Assembly: GCF_022965805.1 (NCBI RefSeq)
Contig: NC_133101.1
Location: forward strand, 12,003,069-12,067,068
DNA length: 64,000 bases
Direction of reading: 5' to 3'
Source: Primulina eburnea
Lineage: Eukaryota > Streptophyta > Magnoliopsida > Lamiales > Gesneriaceae
The translations under genes were made by a program, and so were the position numbers. The notes under the pieces were generated by a model. That model did no database searches and was not told where the DNA came from. It worked only from the letters and a program-made list of their open reading frames with translations. Shown piece by piece: positions 32,259 through 45,033 of the stretch (within the stretch, counting starts at the first letter, position 1; each line of letters opens with the position of its first letter).

Positions 32259-32738
32259 CTGAATCTGAAAAGACAACTGAACTATCAGTTGGAACTGAAC
32301 AGGATGTCTTAAGTCAGTTCAATTGATCGGTCGAAAAGTCAGTTTGACACGTCATCAATTAAACTAGCTTTAAACTGACAAATCATAATAAGCAGACTGC
32401 AACTAACAGAAAGAGCGCCGCACAGCAGACTGTAACATCGTACTATTGTCAGAAGAATGTTGACAAACAGAAAAGACAAATCAACAGATGTATTAATTAA
32501 TCCATTCAATGTTACCGTTGGAAGCAAAGCCTATAAATAGCTGAGGAGTTCATTGAGAATCATATTGATTTTTGAATTGAGAATTCTTGAAAGAGAGAAC
32601 AAGTGAAAGATTCATTTGCGATATTTTCACAGACAAAAGCTCACACTTCATAGAGATATATTCATAGCTTTCAGGCTATCATTTGAGCAAAATCACTAGC
32701 ACTTTACATTGATATATTCGATCTTTTGAGATTAGTTG
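32259..32738 (+). repeat. 5' LTR of copia B, left part (truncated)
   Basis: Homologous to the copia A LTR (GTTACCGTTGGAAGCAAAGC, TATAAATA at 32532-32539). The first bases, expected TGTTGG, are missing at the junction with acid phosphatase copy C. It is cut at 32738 by a minus-strand gypsy element and resumes at 48134. Confidence 0.82.
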
Positions 32739-35700
32739 TGTAAAGTCTGATAATAAAATACTACTAGAATTTTTTTATTAGCTATTTTAGAAAATGGCTT
32801 AAAACGCATGCGTGCAAGAAAAGCAGACCGACATGCATTTTAAAAATTTGAATAGAAATACTACAGATAAATAAATCTAAAATATCCTCAATTTTCAAGA
32901 CTAATGTTTTAAAAGAAACCAATTGTAACATTCAAAATCCTGCCAAAATCATCAACATGTGAAAAGATGCAAAACGTAAAAACATAATGTATCATTCCTG
33001 ACTCATATACATGAAGTGCGGAAAAACATATAGTCCTCGGGTTAACATGCACACGCCCAGCTCCGTATGCTCAGTCTTCGGCGCCACCAGTCTCCACATC
33101 ATCATGTTCACCTGCATCATTCACACCTAGTGAGTCTAAAGACTCAACACACCTGAACCGTCATAACAAGTACATATACATAACATGCAACGATGAAAAG
33201 TACTGTAATTAAAATACATTTCATGATCTTAAAAACATGAACTTAAACATAACATGTCAAAGCATAAATGTGTCCATAACATATCTCATCATATCAACAT
33301 ATACGTGTTCATTTTTTTTATTGAATTCAGATCATTAGTTGTGACTTTCGTATCAGTTATAGTCGATGGATCCATCTACGTATAACCGTGGTACCTGGCG
33401 ACGGGGACATCGTGATAGATTACCAATCCACTGAGCCGTGGCCTTTCATGTTTGTGTTCGTCATAGCCAACTCTCCTCCTTCAAAACATGTCATCGTATT
33501 CATCACTTATCAAAATCACGCATATACATAAATTTTCTTAAAACCAAGCATGCAACTTATTTTTGGATTTTCATAAAAATTCATGTTCATATTAACATAT
33601 ATATTTTAAACTTACAATTTTGGTGACCAGGGTGCTGCCAGGACCGCATACTCGACCCAGGTGAAAAATGATCATTTTGCCTCTGGAAACCCTAGTTGAC
33701 CTATAAGGTCTAGGAAATTCGAACTACGTAACCTGACTGCATGATGTCTAGGGTTTTACTTAAATTATGTGCTTAATGATTTCTTTGCATTTAACGCATG
33801 ATTATTGCATGGTTAGGTGTTATTGCATGCGTATTTTAAAAGTTTCATGCATTAGGATTTTAAGTTGTATTTCTCGCTCGAACGAGTAACGGAGACCGGA
33901 GATAATCATGAAAAATATTTTTATTGAATAATTAATTTTAGTTATTTAATATGAGGTGTTTTATATGTGAATTTCGAAAATTGGATCTTGGTGGGTATTT
34001 TTACTCGTCGGGTCATATTTTAAATCGGTATGCAAAATTTAGCGAATCATAAGACTTTTTGAGGGTTCGGTAATATTTTCAAAAAGTACCTAAACGAAAT
34101 ATTTTTCGGGAGTTTTATTGAGCTTGATGAGTTTGTTTTAATGCTTAATGGGCTCAAAATATTTTTAAATTTTAATTAGGACCGATTAGTACATTTTTTA
34201 TTACTCTAAAATCCATCTAATCAAACCCTAAACCTACTTTACACCCCATGGACGTCCACCTCATTCTCCAGCAGCCAATTTCACGTGAAAACAGTAGCAA
34301 ACCAGCAGGCATTTCGAAATCCTCCATAATTCTTCAAGAAAGCTTCTCCCCGCCTCTCCCTTTCACGTCACACATTCATATCTTCTAGTATTTGAGCTCT
34401 TAAATTCCAAGGCACTCACGTATCCCCTTTTTCTATTCATTCACGCCGATATTATGCTGAAATATATGTAAATTCATGTGAATTTATTGATCTATCTTGA
34501 GGTTTTGTTTTTATGCAAAGATTTGTTATGAAAGTGCATCATTTTGTTTCATTCTCATGTCTTCTTGATTATGGTTCAAGGGGCTGCAAGAATTATGACC
34601 TTAAGGGGCTGCACATGTCGAGGATCAAGGTATGATAGGTGCTGGAGTCTCGAGTTGTCGAGCTTGAGAGGGAATCGTCCGGATCGAGAGCTTTGTTCAA
34701 GGTGTCGAGTAGATCGGATGATAGAAAGCCGATGGTACGAGGGTGGATCCAGGCCTTGTACTAGACTCTAATGGGTTCATGGCCTGGAAGGGCTCGAACA
34801 CCGCTGGTCTTGACCTTAGGACCTCACGAGGGAGACGAGAGAAGGGAGTGTCAAGGTTGTGTGTTTTTTGTGACTAGCGAATGGTTGCGACTTGCAACAT
34901 GCATGGGGCCGTGAGCTGGGGTTAGGTCAGTCTTGGAGGGTCCTAAAGTGGGCCAGGAAGGGCTGGTCCAAGGCTGGTCCTTTCGGGTTAGAACTAGGAT
35001 TGATAAAACATGAGTTTGACGCGACTACGGTTTGAGGATTAGCAAGGGCCGAAAATCCAGCAGCTTGCATGGGCTGTTCGAGGGGCTTAGTGGTCTGGTC
35101 TAGACGGTTTAATGGTTGTTAGGAGGTGATTAATTTGTGTTAAAAATTTGGGTGAAGTTTGGTAAAGTTTCGGGTCAATTTGGGTTAAATCCGAGACACT
35201 GATCAAAGTTTTAAAACGAACCCTATAAGTTTTGGAACGAGCTCGAGTTTACATCTAAGAAATGATTATAAATATGTTTTAGGGTGTTTTAAGGAGTTTG
35301 ATAAGCTTCGAGTCGAAATTTTGAGGTCCATGGGTAAAATGGTTAGTTAGGTTTTCCAGGGACAAAATGATCATTTTGCACCCGGATCAAGTTTTTAGTT
35401 CTGGCAGCGCCCTGAGAACGAGTTGGCATGTTTCAAAATGTTTATGTTATCATGATTATGATTTTTATGCAATTATAAATGTACGTTGTATGCTTGATTT
35501 TAAGGAAAATTTCGTATATGCATGATTTTTATAAGTGATGAAAATGATTATGTTTTTGAAAGATGAGAGTTGGTTGTGACTGACGATATACGTATACGAT
35601 GAGCTGTAAGGCCAAGTCTCAATGGATGGGTAATACTGTCGCTGATGTCCCTGCCGCCGGGTACCACAGTTATATGTAGATGGATCCATCGAATAGAGCT

Positions 35701-37937
35701 AACACGAAAGTCACAACTAACGAACTGAATTCGATTAAAGAAAATGAACAAGTATATGATGACATGATGAGATGTTTTTGACACGCTATGCATTGATATG
35801 AAATGTTTAGGTTCATGTTTCTTTTCAAGGACATGTATTTTTAGTACGGTACTTTTCACTGTTGCATGTTATGTATATGTATTTGTTATTAACGCTACAG
35901 GTGTGTTGAGTCTTTAAACTCACTAGGTGTGAATGATACATGTGAGTTTGTTGATGACGAGGCAGGAGGTCTCGAAGTCTGAGTAGACGGGGCTGGATGT
36001 ACGCACGTGAACCCAAGGACCACATATTTTCTGCACATCATGATTTGAGACAGTAGTGGACATGCATATTTTTCTCAGTCATTTTATAACGTTATTGGTT
36101 ATCAGGATTTTTACTCGTTCATATTTGTTTTATTTTTAAACTGCAGTAATTTTCATTCGGTAGATGATTACTATAATTTTTGAAAGGTGAAATGTTCAGT
36201 AGTATGCATAAATTATGAAATTTTCGAGAACGAGATCGTAAAAATAAAAAAAAAATTTAGTAGCATTTTAAACATTAGACATCTCATTACCATTTTGTAC
36301 CTGGACCTAAAAATCTCGACACGAAGCCAACCAAACTTATTAAAACATCTCAAAACATATTTATAATAATAATTTCCTAGACGTAACCTCGAGCCCATTC
36401 CATAACTTTTATGATTCGTTTTAAAACTTGGACCGAGGTCCCGAATTTACCCCGAGTCAACCCGAAACTCAACCAAACTTTTTCTAACTTAAACCATGAC
36501 TTGGACCTATATGACCAGCCCCTATACTACTCGTTTCAGACCACCTAAAACCCTTGAGAATGACCGAACATCAGCTGGAGTTTTATGCAATTTGCAACCT
36601 TAAAACCTTAATGCACCTAACCCTCAATATTCGACCCTAGCCCAAACTAGACAAGACCATCCCCAAACGAGAACACCCTAGGACGTGACTGGACTCTCCA
36701 GGAACAATCTAGCCACAGGTCACAGCTCCATGCACGCGTGAACGTGCAAGCTTTTTCCGAACACCACACGCGAGCCCCATATTCGAACCAAGCCTTCCCG
36801 ATCTACCCTCAGATCACAACCAGCCACTCTTAGGCCTACCTAGACCACAACTTGGACCCACCAAGGTCTTCACCATGGCCTGGTTCAGCCCCACACGACC
36901 GTGCCTCACCCTTTTTCCTCGCCCGATCGACCAACATCACTAGAAACCTAAGATTCGATCGGCTCTCCTCATGGCTCGATCCAGATCCGGCTCCAGCATT
37001 GACGCCTCAGATCTCGACTTGTACCGCCCTAAAAAAACATGATCTAGCATTCCCTTACACAAACAAGTCAACAACGTGAGTTACATGTAACAGAATATGC
37101 ATATTTCGTGTCAAAATCGTGTAAAACCTTTAAACATGATAGTTCTAAGAATTTCTCATTCAAAAACATACAAATCAACATATGATGATGTGAATGATGA
37201 GAAAAAAGAGATAGAGGATGTGCCTTAGCGTATATACGCACGAAAACCTCAATATAATTGCGTCGAACGTGCACTAGAGGGATGGGGAAGAGATTCTTTG
37301 GAAGAAACTTGAGAAAATTCGAATGGATGGCTGCTGGAATTTTTGAACCAGATGCTGGAAATGGAGAGGGGGTGGCAAAAATTCTTAGTGGGGAGTTTAG
37401 GGTTTTTGGGAGGTAGATTAGGTATATTATAATTAGTATAATGGACCCTTAATTAAGAATAATGAGATTAAGTAAGATTTTAGGCCCATTAAGTAATTAA
37501 AATTGTCCCATTAAGCCCAAAAACACTTCTGTAAAATATTTTGTTTAGGTACGTTTTTGAAAATAATGTCTGAATCCTCAAAAAGTCTCGCAACTTGCTA
37601 AATTTTGCGTACTGGTTTAAAATATGACTCGATGAGTAAAAATACCCTACAAAGTCCATTTTCGAAAATACCCTTAATTACACCATATATTAAATAATTA
37701 AAAATAATTATTTAATAAAAATATTTTTCCTTAACCATTCCCGGTCTCCGTTTCTCGTTCGAGCGCGCAATACTGCTAAAAGCCCTAATAAATGAAATCT
37801 TAAAAACCATGAAATAAAACACCTATCCATGTCATGATCATGCATTTAATGCATTAGAAATAATTAAACACATATTTTAGCAAAACCCTAGATTGCATGC
37901 AGTCAGGTTACGTAGTTCGAATTTCCTAGACCTTACA
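32739..37937 (-). repeat. 3' LTR of gypsy C, split by a solo LTR
   Basis: LTR sequence at 32739-33701 and 36292-37937; the contiguous right LTR shows the two parts belong together (…CCCTAGTTGACCATTTTGCA…). About 2.6 kb without the insertion. Confidence 0.87.
33702..36286 (+). repeat. Solo LTR 1 of the gypsy C family, opposite orientation
   Basis: 2585 bp, starts TATAAGGTCTAGG (TG mutated to TA), ends ACATCTCA. Target duplication TGACC (33697-33701) and TTACC (36287-36291), one mismatch. It is inserted in the 3' LTR of gypsy C in the opposite orientation, so LTR sequence of one family lies head-to-head. No internal region, therefore a product of LTR-LTR recombination. Confidence 0.85.
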
Positions 37938-37952
37938 ATTCCTCCCCCCTTA
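37938..37952 (-). other. Polypurine tract of gypsy C
   Basis: Minus-strand AAGGGGGGAGGAAT directly before the 3' LTR start. Confidence 0.85.
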
Positions 37953-40900
37953 TATTGAATTTCGTCCTCGAAATTTAAAATGTACCGATTAACTCTGGGC
38001 TCTCGACTCCTCATCTCTGTATCGGTCTCCCAAGTTGCCTTCTCTTCGGAATGATTCAGCCACTTGACTTTGACCATCTGGATCACCTTGTTCCGTGGTC
38101 TCCTCTCCGGCCTGTCCAGTATCCAGGTAGGTCTTTCCTCGAATGACAAGTTCGGCGTCAACTTCAGAGGCTCATAATTCAGCACATGCGAAGGATTCGA
38201 CATGTACTTCCGCAGCATCGAGACGTGGAACACGTATGAGTTCCCGCCAGATTCGGCGGTAATGCAATTTTGTAAGCTAGTGTCCCAACTCTCTCGAGGA
38301 TCTCGAATGGTCCTTTGAATCTAAGACTCAATTTGTCCTTCTTCTCAAATCTCCTCACATCTTTTATCGGTGCGACCTTCACGTGTAAGGTCCAGGAATT
38401 TAATTCATTTAACCTGAATGCATGCAATCTAGGGATTTATTTAATTATGTGTTTAAATTACTTTTATGCATGTTATGCATAATTATTACATGATAGGATT
38501 TATTTCATGAAATATTAAAAGTTCATGCATTAGGATTTCTTGATGCATTTCACTTTCAAACGAGGATCGGAGATCGGGGAATTATCAGGAAAAATATTTT
38601 TTATTACATGATTAAATTTTATTAATCGATATAAGATGTTTTAAATGAATTTTTCAAGAAATGGGCCTTGTTAGGTATTTTTATCCGTCAGAGCATATTT
38701 TTCAGCGGTACGCAAATTTCATCGAAACAACGGACTTTTTGAGGGTTCGGGTAATATTTTCAAAAATTTTCCAACATGAAATATTTTTCGGGTGTGTGTT
38801 TGGACTTAATGTGCCTACTTTTAAGCTTATTGGGCTTAAAAATCTTTTTTTAATTTTTAAAAGGCCATTTAAGGCCCATTATCTTGTTAATTAACTATTT
38901 AATATTACCTAATCACCCACTAAACCTAATTATTATTCACTAGCCGACACCTTCTCCTCCCCTATCAGTTTTTCTCTTGGTTTTCCAGCCTCCCACAGCT
39001 GAACGGCTTCGCACATAGCACTTTTCTTTCAAGAAAAATTCTTCGGCGCTCTCTCGACACTCATTCTTCGATGTTCTTGCGTAGAATTCACCAAGACATG
39101 TTTGTATCTTCCACTTTCTGTTCATACATGCCATTATATGCTGGAATTATTGTGTGTGTTCGAAATTTTAAAGATCTTGCATGCGGTAGTGTTTTTGGTT
39201 TAAAACTTGTCATAAATCTTGCATAGTGTTGTTTATTAATCATGTTTTCATGCATGCTGGTGTAAGGGGCTGCCGTCTTGGGTGGATAGAAAGCTGTTTT
39301 GGTCAAGAATATCGGTGGCAAGGGGGTGGTGTTATGGCTTCGGTGAGTGGAAGGAGTAGCTAGTGGGGATGCGTGCAATAAGGTCTTGTTTTCGGGTAGA
39401 TCGGGGGTGGGCGTGTACATTCATGTGTGGCTCGACCCCAGCCAAGGAGCCGACCCTTTTGGGTGTGTGAAGGGTCTGGGTGAAGGCTAGAAGTTTCTGG
39501 TCTTGACCCTTAAGTGGTTCGACGGGGTTGGTGCACAGTTGGTCTCGTGTGGTTCGAAGGTGAAGTGGTTTGAGCTGTGGCGCATGTCCGCGAGTTTTGG
39601 GGCTTAGAGCGTGGTTGGGTCAGTCCAAGGGGAGGTCCACGAGCTGGTCTTGGTCCTAGTTCAGGGCTGGTCCAGCCCGAAGTCGAGCTAGGAAGGAAAT
39701 AGTCGAGCCTTGTTGCGTTAGGGTTGGAAGCGAGTGCGCTGGAAATTTCCAGCAACATTTGGGTTTGTTTCATGGGTCATGAGGGGTCGGGAATTGTTGT
39801 TTTTAAGGCTGGTGGTGTAGTTTTAAGACATGTTTTAAGTTGGGAGGAATTTGGTTAAGTTTCAGTTCGATTCGGGTTAAAATCGGGACTCCGGTCCAAG
39901 TTTTAAAACGAATCGATTTAAGTTTTAAAATGAGCTCGAGTTTACGTCTAGGAATGCTTATAAATATGTTTTGAGATTTTTAAGGAGTTTGGTAAGCTTC
40001 GGGTCAAAATTTAGAGGTCGAGGGATAAAACGGTAATTTTGGGTTTCTAGGGGCAAAAATGGTCATTTTGCACCCGGGGTGAGATTTTGGTCTTGACAGC
40101 GCCCTGAGCACAAATTTATCATGTTTTAAATGTTTATGCATCATGTTCATGAATTTTATGGAATTACGATAAATACGTTGCATGCTTGGTTTAAAAGAAA
40201 AAATTATGTATATGCATGCTTTTAATTAAGTGGTGAATATGATGACACATTTTGAAAGATGAGAATTGGTTGTGACTGAAGATGTATATGTATATGCATG
40301 GTTTTATTTAAGTGGATGGGTAATGTTGTCGATGATGTCCCCGTCACCCAGTATCGTGGTTATACGTAGATGGATCCATCGAATAGAGCTGATACGATAA
40401 ATCTGGTACGAAAGTCACAACTAATGAACTGAATTAAATTAAATGAAAATGTATACGTATATGATGACATGATGAGACATGCTTTGACACGTTACGATTT
40501 TACAAGACACGTTTATGTTATGCTTTTAAGTTAATGAAAGATATGTTGAGTATGGTATTTTTCACTGCTGTGTGTCATGTATATGTACTTGTTAATCCTG
40601 GTACAAGTGTGTTGAGTCTTTAGACTCACTAGGCGTGTGTGATGCAGGTGAGCTAGATGGTGAGGGGAGTGGAGGTGCCGAACTCTGAGTAGGCAGACCT
40701 GGTGAGGTGACACGACCCGAGGACCGCATGTTTTTCCGCATCATAATTAATGAGATTGAGAGGAGATGAACATTTTCATAAGTTGATGATTTTTAAGATT
40801 TTTATTCGTTTATGTTTACGTGATTTTGGATGAGTTTGATTATTTTTAACTGAACTATTTTTACTATCAAATATTTAAGATCATTTTTAAATGTTATATT

Positions 40901-43145
40901 TTTTTGTAGACCGCATGCATGCGAAACATTTTAATGTTATTTCGAAAGTGCGAGATTTTATTTAAAAAAAATATTTTCGCACTTTTAAATGAGTAGACGT
41001 CACATCACGAACACATGATCACCCATTGCAAACTCTAGATCCATGCGCCGTTGATTTGCATAACTTTTTGGTCGGCTCTGAGCAGTCTTCATCCTGTCCC
41101 GGATGTTGACCACTAGCTCTGCAGTCTGACTGACAATATCTAGCCCCAACTCTGCTCTTTCCCCTACCTCATCCCAATAGACTGAGGACCTACACTTTCT
41201 CCCATAAAGTTCCTCGTATGGAGCCATACCAATAGATTCCTGATAGCTGTTGTTGTACGTGAATTCCACGAGAGGTAATTTTGGCTCCCAGATACCCTGG
41301 AAGTCGATCATGCAAGCTCTAAGTAGGTCCTACAAGATCTGAATCAATCTCTCAGATTGACCGCCGGTCTAACGATGAAAGGCTGTATTGAATAGTAGCT
41401 TGATATCCAATGCCTGATGCAGACTCTTCCATAATGCAGACGTGAATCTCTGGTCCTTATCTGACAAATGGACACTGGGATCCCATGCAGTCTGACTATC
41501 TCTCTGATATACAGCTCTGTGTATTGAGTCATGGTGAAAGTATTCTTGATCGGTAGAAAATGTGCAGACTAGGTACGCCGGTCGACTATCACCCAAATGA
41601 CATTATATCCTTCAGCTATCCTCGGTAGTCCTGTCACAAAATCTATGGTGATGTTCTCTCATTTCCACTCGGGAATAGGGAGCGGTCTCACCTTTCTTGC
41701 AGGTCTTTGATGCTCGGACTTAACCTGCTGACACGTCAAACACTCAGACATGAAACACAAAATATCTCGCTTCATGCCCGACCACCAATATAAAGACTGC
41801 AAATCTTTGAACATCTTCGTATTCCCTAGATGAATGGAGTACGGGGTGCTGTGGGCTTCCCTCATAATATCAGCTCTCACAGAATCACCGCTAGGAACCC
41901 ACAGTCGGTCACGATATCTGACTATGTCATCCTCAACTGAATACAATCTCAGGCCCTTAGACTCATCCCTCTGCTTCCATTTCTGCAACTTCTCATCGGA
42001 AGTCTGCCCTGGTCGAATCCTGTCCCTCAGTGTCGACTGTACTGTCAAGGTAGAAAGAATAGGGGCACCGCCCTTGGAATAAACTGCAAGCTCAAACCTC
42101 TGAATCTCTGCCTGCAATGGCCTCGGTACCGACACCTGAGCAATCACTGCATGCTTCCTACTCAGGGCATCCGCGACCACATTAGCCTTACCTGGATGGT
42201 AGCTAATGTCGTAATCAATGTCCTTCACTAACTCCAACCATCTCCGCTGCCTCATATTCAACTCTTTCTGTGTGAATAAGTACTTCAGACTTTTCTGATC
42301 GGTGAAAATTTTGCTATTCTCCCCATACAGATAATGTCTCCAAATCTTCAGAGGAATACTACTGCTGCTAGCTCGAGGTCATGAATCGGATAATTCTTCT
42401 CATGACCTTCAAATTTTTGAACGCGTAGGCTATAACTCTGTCATGTTGTTTCACAAACAGTATCGGTGCGCCCCATGGAGAGAAACTCGGGCGAGTGAAA
42501 CCCATTTCTATCAAGTCTTGAATCTGATCCTTCAACTCTTCCATCTCTGCAGGTGCTAGACGATTGTGTGCCTTAGAAATTGGCACTGTACCTGGCATCA
42601 GCTCGATAAAAAAGTCAACCTCTCTGTCTGGTAGAATGCTTGAAACATCGTCCGAGAAAACACTGGGAAAATCCATGTCTACCTCGACATCCTCTAGCCT
42701 CTGACTGACTGGCTCGGTCACTGTCACAATGCTCGCCAAAAATGCTTGGCAGCCTCTTCTCTTAAGTTTTCTCGCACAGATGCAATAAATGATGTGCGGC
42801 ATCTACTGGTGTCTGGCTGCCTAAAAAATAAATGGCCTCCTGTTGGGTGGTCGGACAGATACTGACCTCCATCGAAAATCAATCGTAGCTCCGTTCGAAG
42901 AAAGCCAGTCCATACACAGAATAATGTCAAACTCAGGCAATGGTAGCACAATCAAATCCGCCCGCACCACATTTTTTTGTAATCGAAGATCCAATCTCTT
43001 CACTATCTGCGAGGTAAACATCTGATCTCAGGACAGAATCGAAACTCTGAACCCCAAATCCATGGCCTCTAGTATGATCCCTAGCCGCTTGACAAATGTC
43101 TCGAATATAAATGAATGTGAAGCCCCAGAATCTAGCAATTCATAT
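37953..43145 (-). pseudogene. Pol of gypsy C: protease, RNase H, integrase, chromodomain
   Basis: Read from right to left. Protease LLDSGASHSFIFETF (about 43140-43090) and LIVLPLPEFDIILCMDWLSS (43021-42821). Reverse transcriptase start FIELMPGTVPISKA and SPWGAPILFVK (42802-42450), joined at once to HDRVIAYAFKNLK, an RNase H segment, so the palm domain with its aspartate pair is deleted. RNase H end [20 protein letters not shown]; integrase zinc finger ending [14 protein letters not shown] (42261-41659). Integrase core with a frameshift (41596-41344), NNSYQESIGMAPYEELYGRK (41311-41010). After a solo LTR (38384-41004), RFKGPFEILERVGTLAYKIA and a chromodomain-like tail ERPTWILDRPERRPRN (38378-37953). 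Non-functional. Confidence 0.88.
38384..41004 (+). repeat. Solo LTR 2 of the gypsy C family, opposite orientation
   Basis: 2621 bp, TGTAAGGTCCAGG to GTAGACGTCACA, with a perfect target duplication TCACG (38379-38383, 41005-41009). Inserted in the integrase C-terminal region of gypsy C. 39088-39420 and other open frames inside are incidental. Confidence 0.92.
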
Positions 43146-43730
43146 GTGGCTACACATGAAATAAATACGCTTTATGCGACAAAACATACCATCAAATCCA
43201 ATCGTGTTGAAACTTAAGGAAATTCTCTATCATTGATTACCCCAAAATGTTCGAAAATCTCCAATTTAGTTCTAAAAGTCCTTCGAAAACTAGAAAATTT
43301 GCCCTTAGAATTTTTGGAAATTGTGATTTCACCCTTAAAGTTTTGAATTTCTCCAATTGGGTCCCTCTTTTTTGGAAAATTGAATTCTAGCCCCCATAAC
43401 AATTCAAATTTAATCAAATTATTCTCTAAAACTCTCGAAATTTATAAATTTATTATCACAAAATCTCGAAAAATGCGAAAACAGCCCCTATAAATCGAGA
43501 ATTTGCAAAAAGTCCCTACAATTTTGATTATTTTTGCGATTAGGTCCCTATGCTTTTTGACTGTTTCATTTTGGCCCTTAAAACTCTTAATTAAGTAAAT
43601 TCACCCCTTAAGTCAACCTATTATGGCATGCAACCTATTTTATTCTAAGTTATCAATCCCAAAAATAATTCCAACAAACAACATAATATTCCTTGCAATC
43701 GAGTCAATAAAGTTTTTTAAAAAAAGTGTT
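43146..43730 (-). other. Non-coding segment between gag and protease of gypsy C
   Basis: About 580 bp, AT-rich with stops in every frame, lies where related elements continue directly from EPDLTLITG to ISCVATYELLDSG. Its minus-strand left end gives GTAACA right after CACTG, and AG dinucleotides lie near the other end (ATAAAG, GTGTAG). It may be an intron or a small insertion; the exact splice frame did not work out cleanly by eye. Confidence 0.5.
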
Positions 43731-44822
43731 ACCAGTGATTAGTGTCAAGTCTGGCTCAACCTCCACCTCCTCAGCATGCATCACATAGGCCCTGCCAGTA
43801 GTAGGGGCCTCGTTCCTAGGGCAATCAGCTGCTTTGTGGCCCTCTTCCTTGCAAATAAAACACTTGAAGGTCCCTCACATACACTTACCGTATTGGAACC
43901 GGTTGCACTGCTTGCAAAGTTGTCTCTCCTCTGGCTCGGGAGCCCCTGGAGCCTGTGGTGGATTCTACTGTCCGGGTTTCTTGAATTGTCCATAGGGCTT
44001 ATGCTGCCCCTGATTCCTCGACAGCCCTGTGAACTGTTTTTTCTGCGGCTGTGAACTCTGCTGTGCCTGGTGCCTCTTCCACTGCATCTCTGCATCAATA
44101 TCTCCCAGGGCCTGTTCTGTCTGAAAAGCAAAGGCAGTGTCAGCATCATAAGTAGCCGGCCTCATCAACATATCATCCCGACTTATAGTGGGTCTGAGGC
44201 CATCCATAAAGTGCTTTAACTTCTCCAGTGCATCTCTATCTATAAGGGGCACAAATTGACAGCCTCTGTCAAATATCATGATAAATTCTTCCACAGACAA
44301 GTCCCCCTGTCGGAGACTCATAAAATCTCGCGTCATGCGTCCTCTGAAATTAGCTGGAAAATAATTATTGTAGAATATGTCCTTGAACTGGTTCCATGTA
44401 AGGGTAATCAAATCAAGACTGTGAGCTGCTCCCTCCCACCATAGGGATGCATCATCCCTCAGCATGTACGTGGCGCACCTGACTCTATCGTCATCTCTCA
44501 TATCCAAGTACTAGAAGTGCAACTCCAGTGACCGTATCCAACCTTCTGCTATGAATGGATCAGTAGTACCCTCGAATTCCTTCGGGTTGAGCCTTCTGAA
44601 ATGCTCATATATATCCGTCTGGGGTCTCAGAGCTTGTTGCGCCTGCTCCATCAATTTAGTAATACCCTCCAGAACTCGGGTAGCGGTAGCTCCTGGCGAT
44701 GGTGGCGGTGGAAAGCCTCTATCGCCTCCAAGATTATCATCCCGCCTATCTATGCTAGAGGCTCGTATGGGAGGTATAATATCTGAATACAATCCAAATT
44801 CTAAACGTAACCCATCATGCAA
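43731..44822 (-). pseudogene. Gag of gypsy C
   Basis: Starts MHDGLRLEFGLYSDIIPPIR (44822). It continues FRRLNPKEFEGTTDPFIAEG and, after one stop (about 44510), MRDDDRVRCATYMLRDDASL, FKDIFYNNYFPANFRGRMTR and LRQGDLSVEEFIMIFDRGCQ (44507-43965) of the retrotransposon gag domain. After a shift it ends with the single zinc knuckle CKEEGHKAADCP (about 43870-43830) and acidic EEVEVEPDLTLITG. One stop and one or two frameshifts. Confidence 0.87.
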
Positions 44823-45019
44823 TTCAATCTACTCTTCAAAACATTTAATCCTTACAGCATATAAACAACTAGACGTATACTGTAAAACATATATCTTGTA
44901 AACATGCATGTGATAGCATTAAACTATTTAAAAAATTTAAAACATTCAAACTTACAGACTTGAGACTTGACGACTGAGCTTCTGAAGCTGGCGGTGGCAG
45001 AACTATTTACAGGACCCTT
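44823..45019 (-). other. Gypsy C leader between primer site and gag
   Basis: Untranslated leader; nothing else seen. Confidence 0.6.
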
Positions 45020-45031
45020 GCTCTGATACCA
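45020..45031 (-). other. Primer-binding site of gypsy C
   Basis: Minus-strand TGGTATCAGAGC, 2 bp from the LTR end at 45034; complementary to initiator tRNA-Met. Confidence 0.92.
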
Positions 45032-45033
45032 AA

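Noticed and set aside
36852..37079. ORFs in the gypsy C LTRs and solo LTRs (e.g. 34544-34771, 36852-37079, 39088-39420, 39510-39773, 47020-47229)
   Set aside because: Non-coding LTR sequence, not conserved as proteins between the LTR copies.
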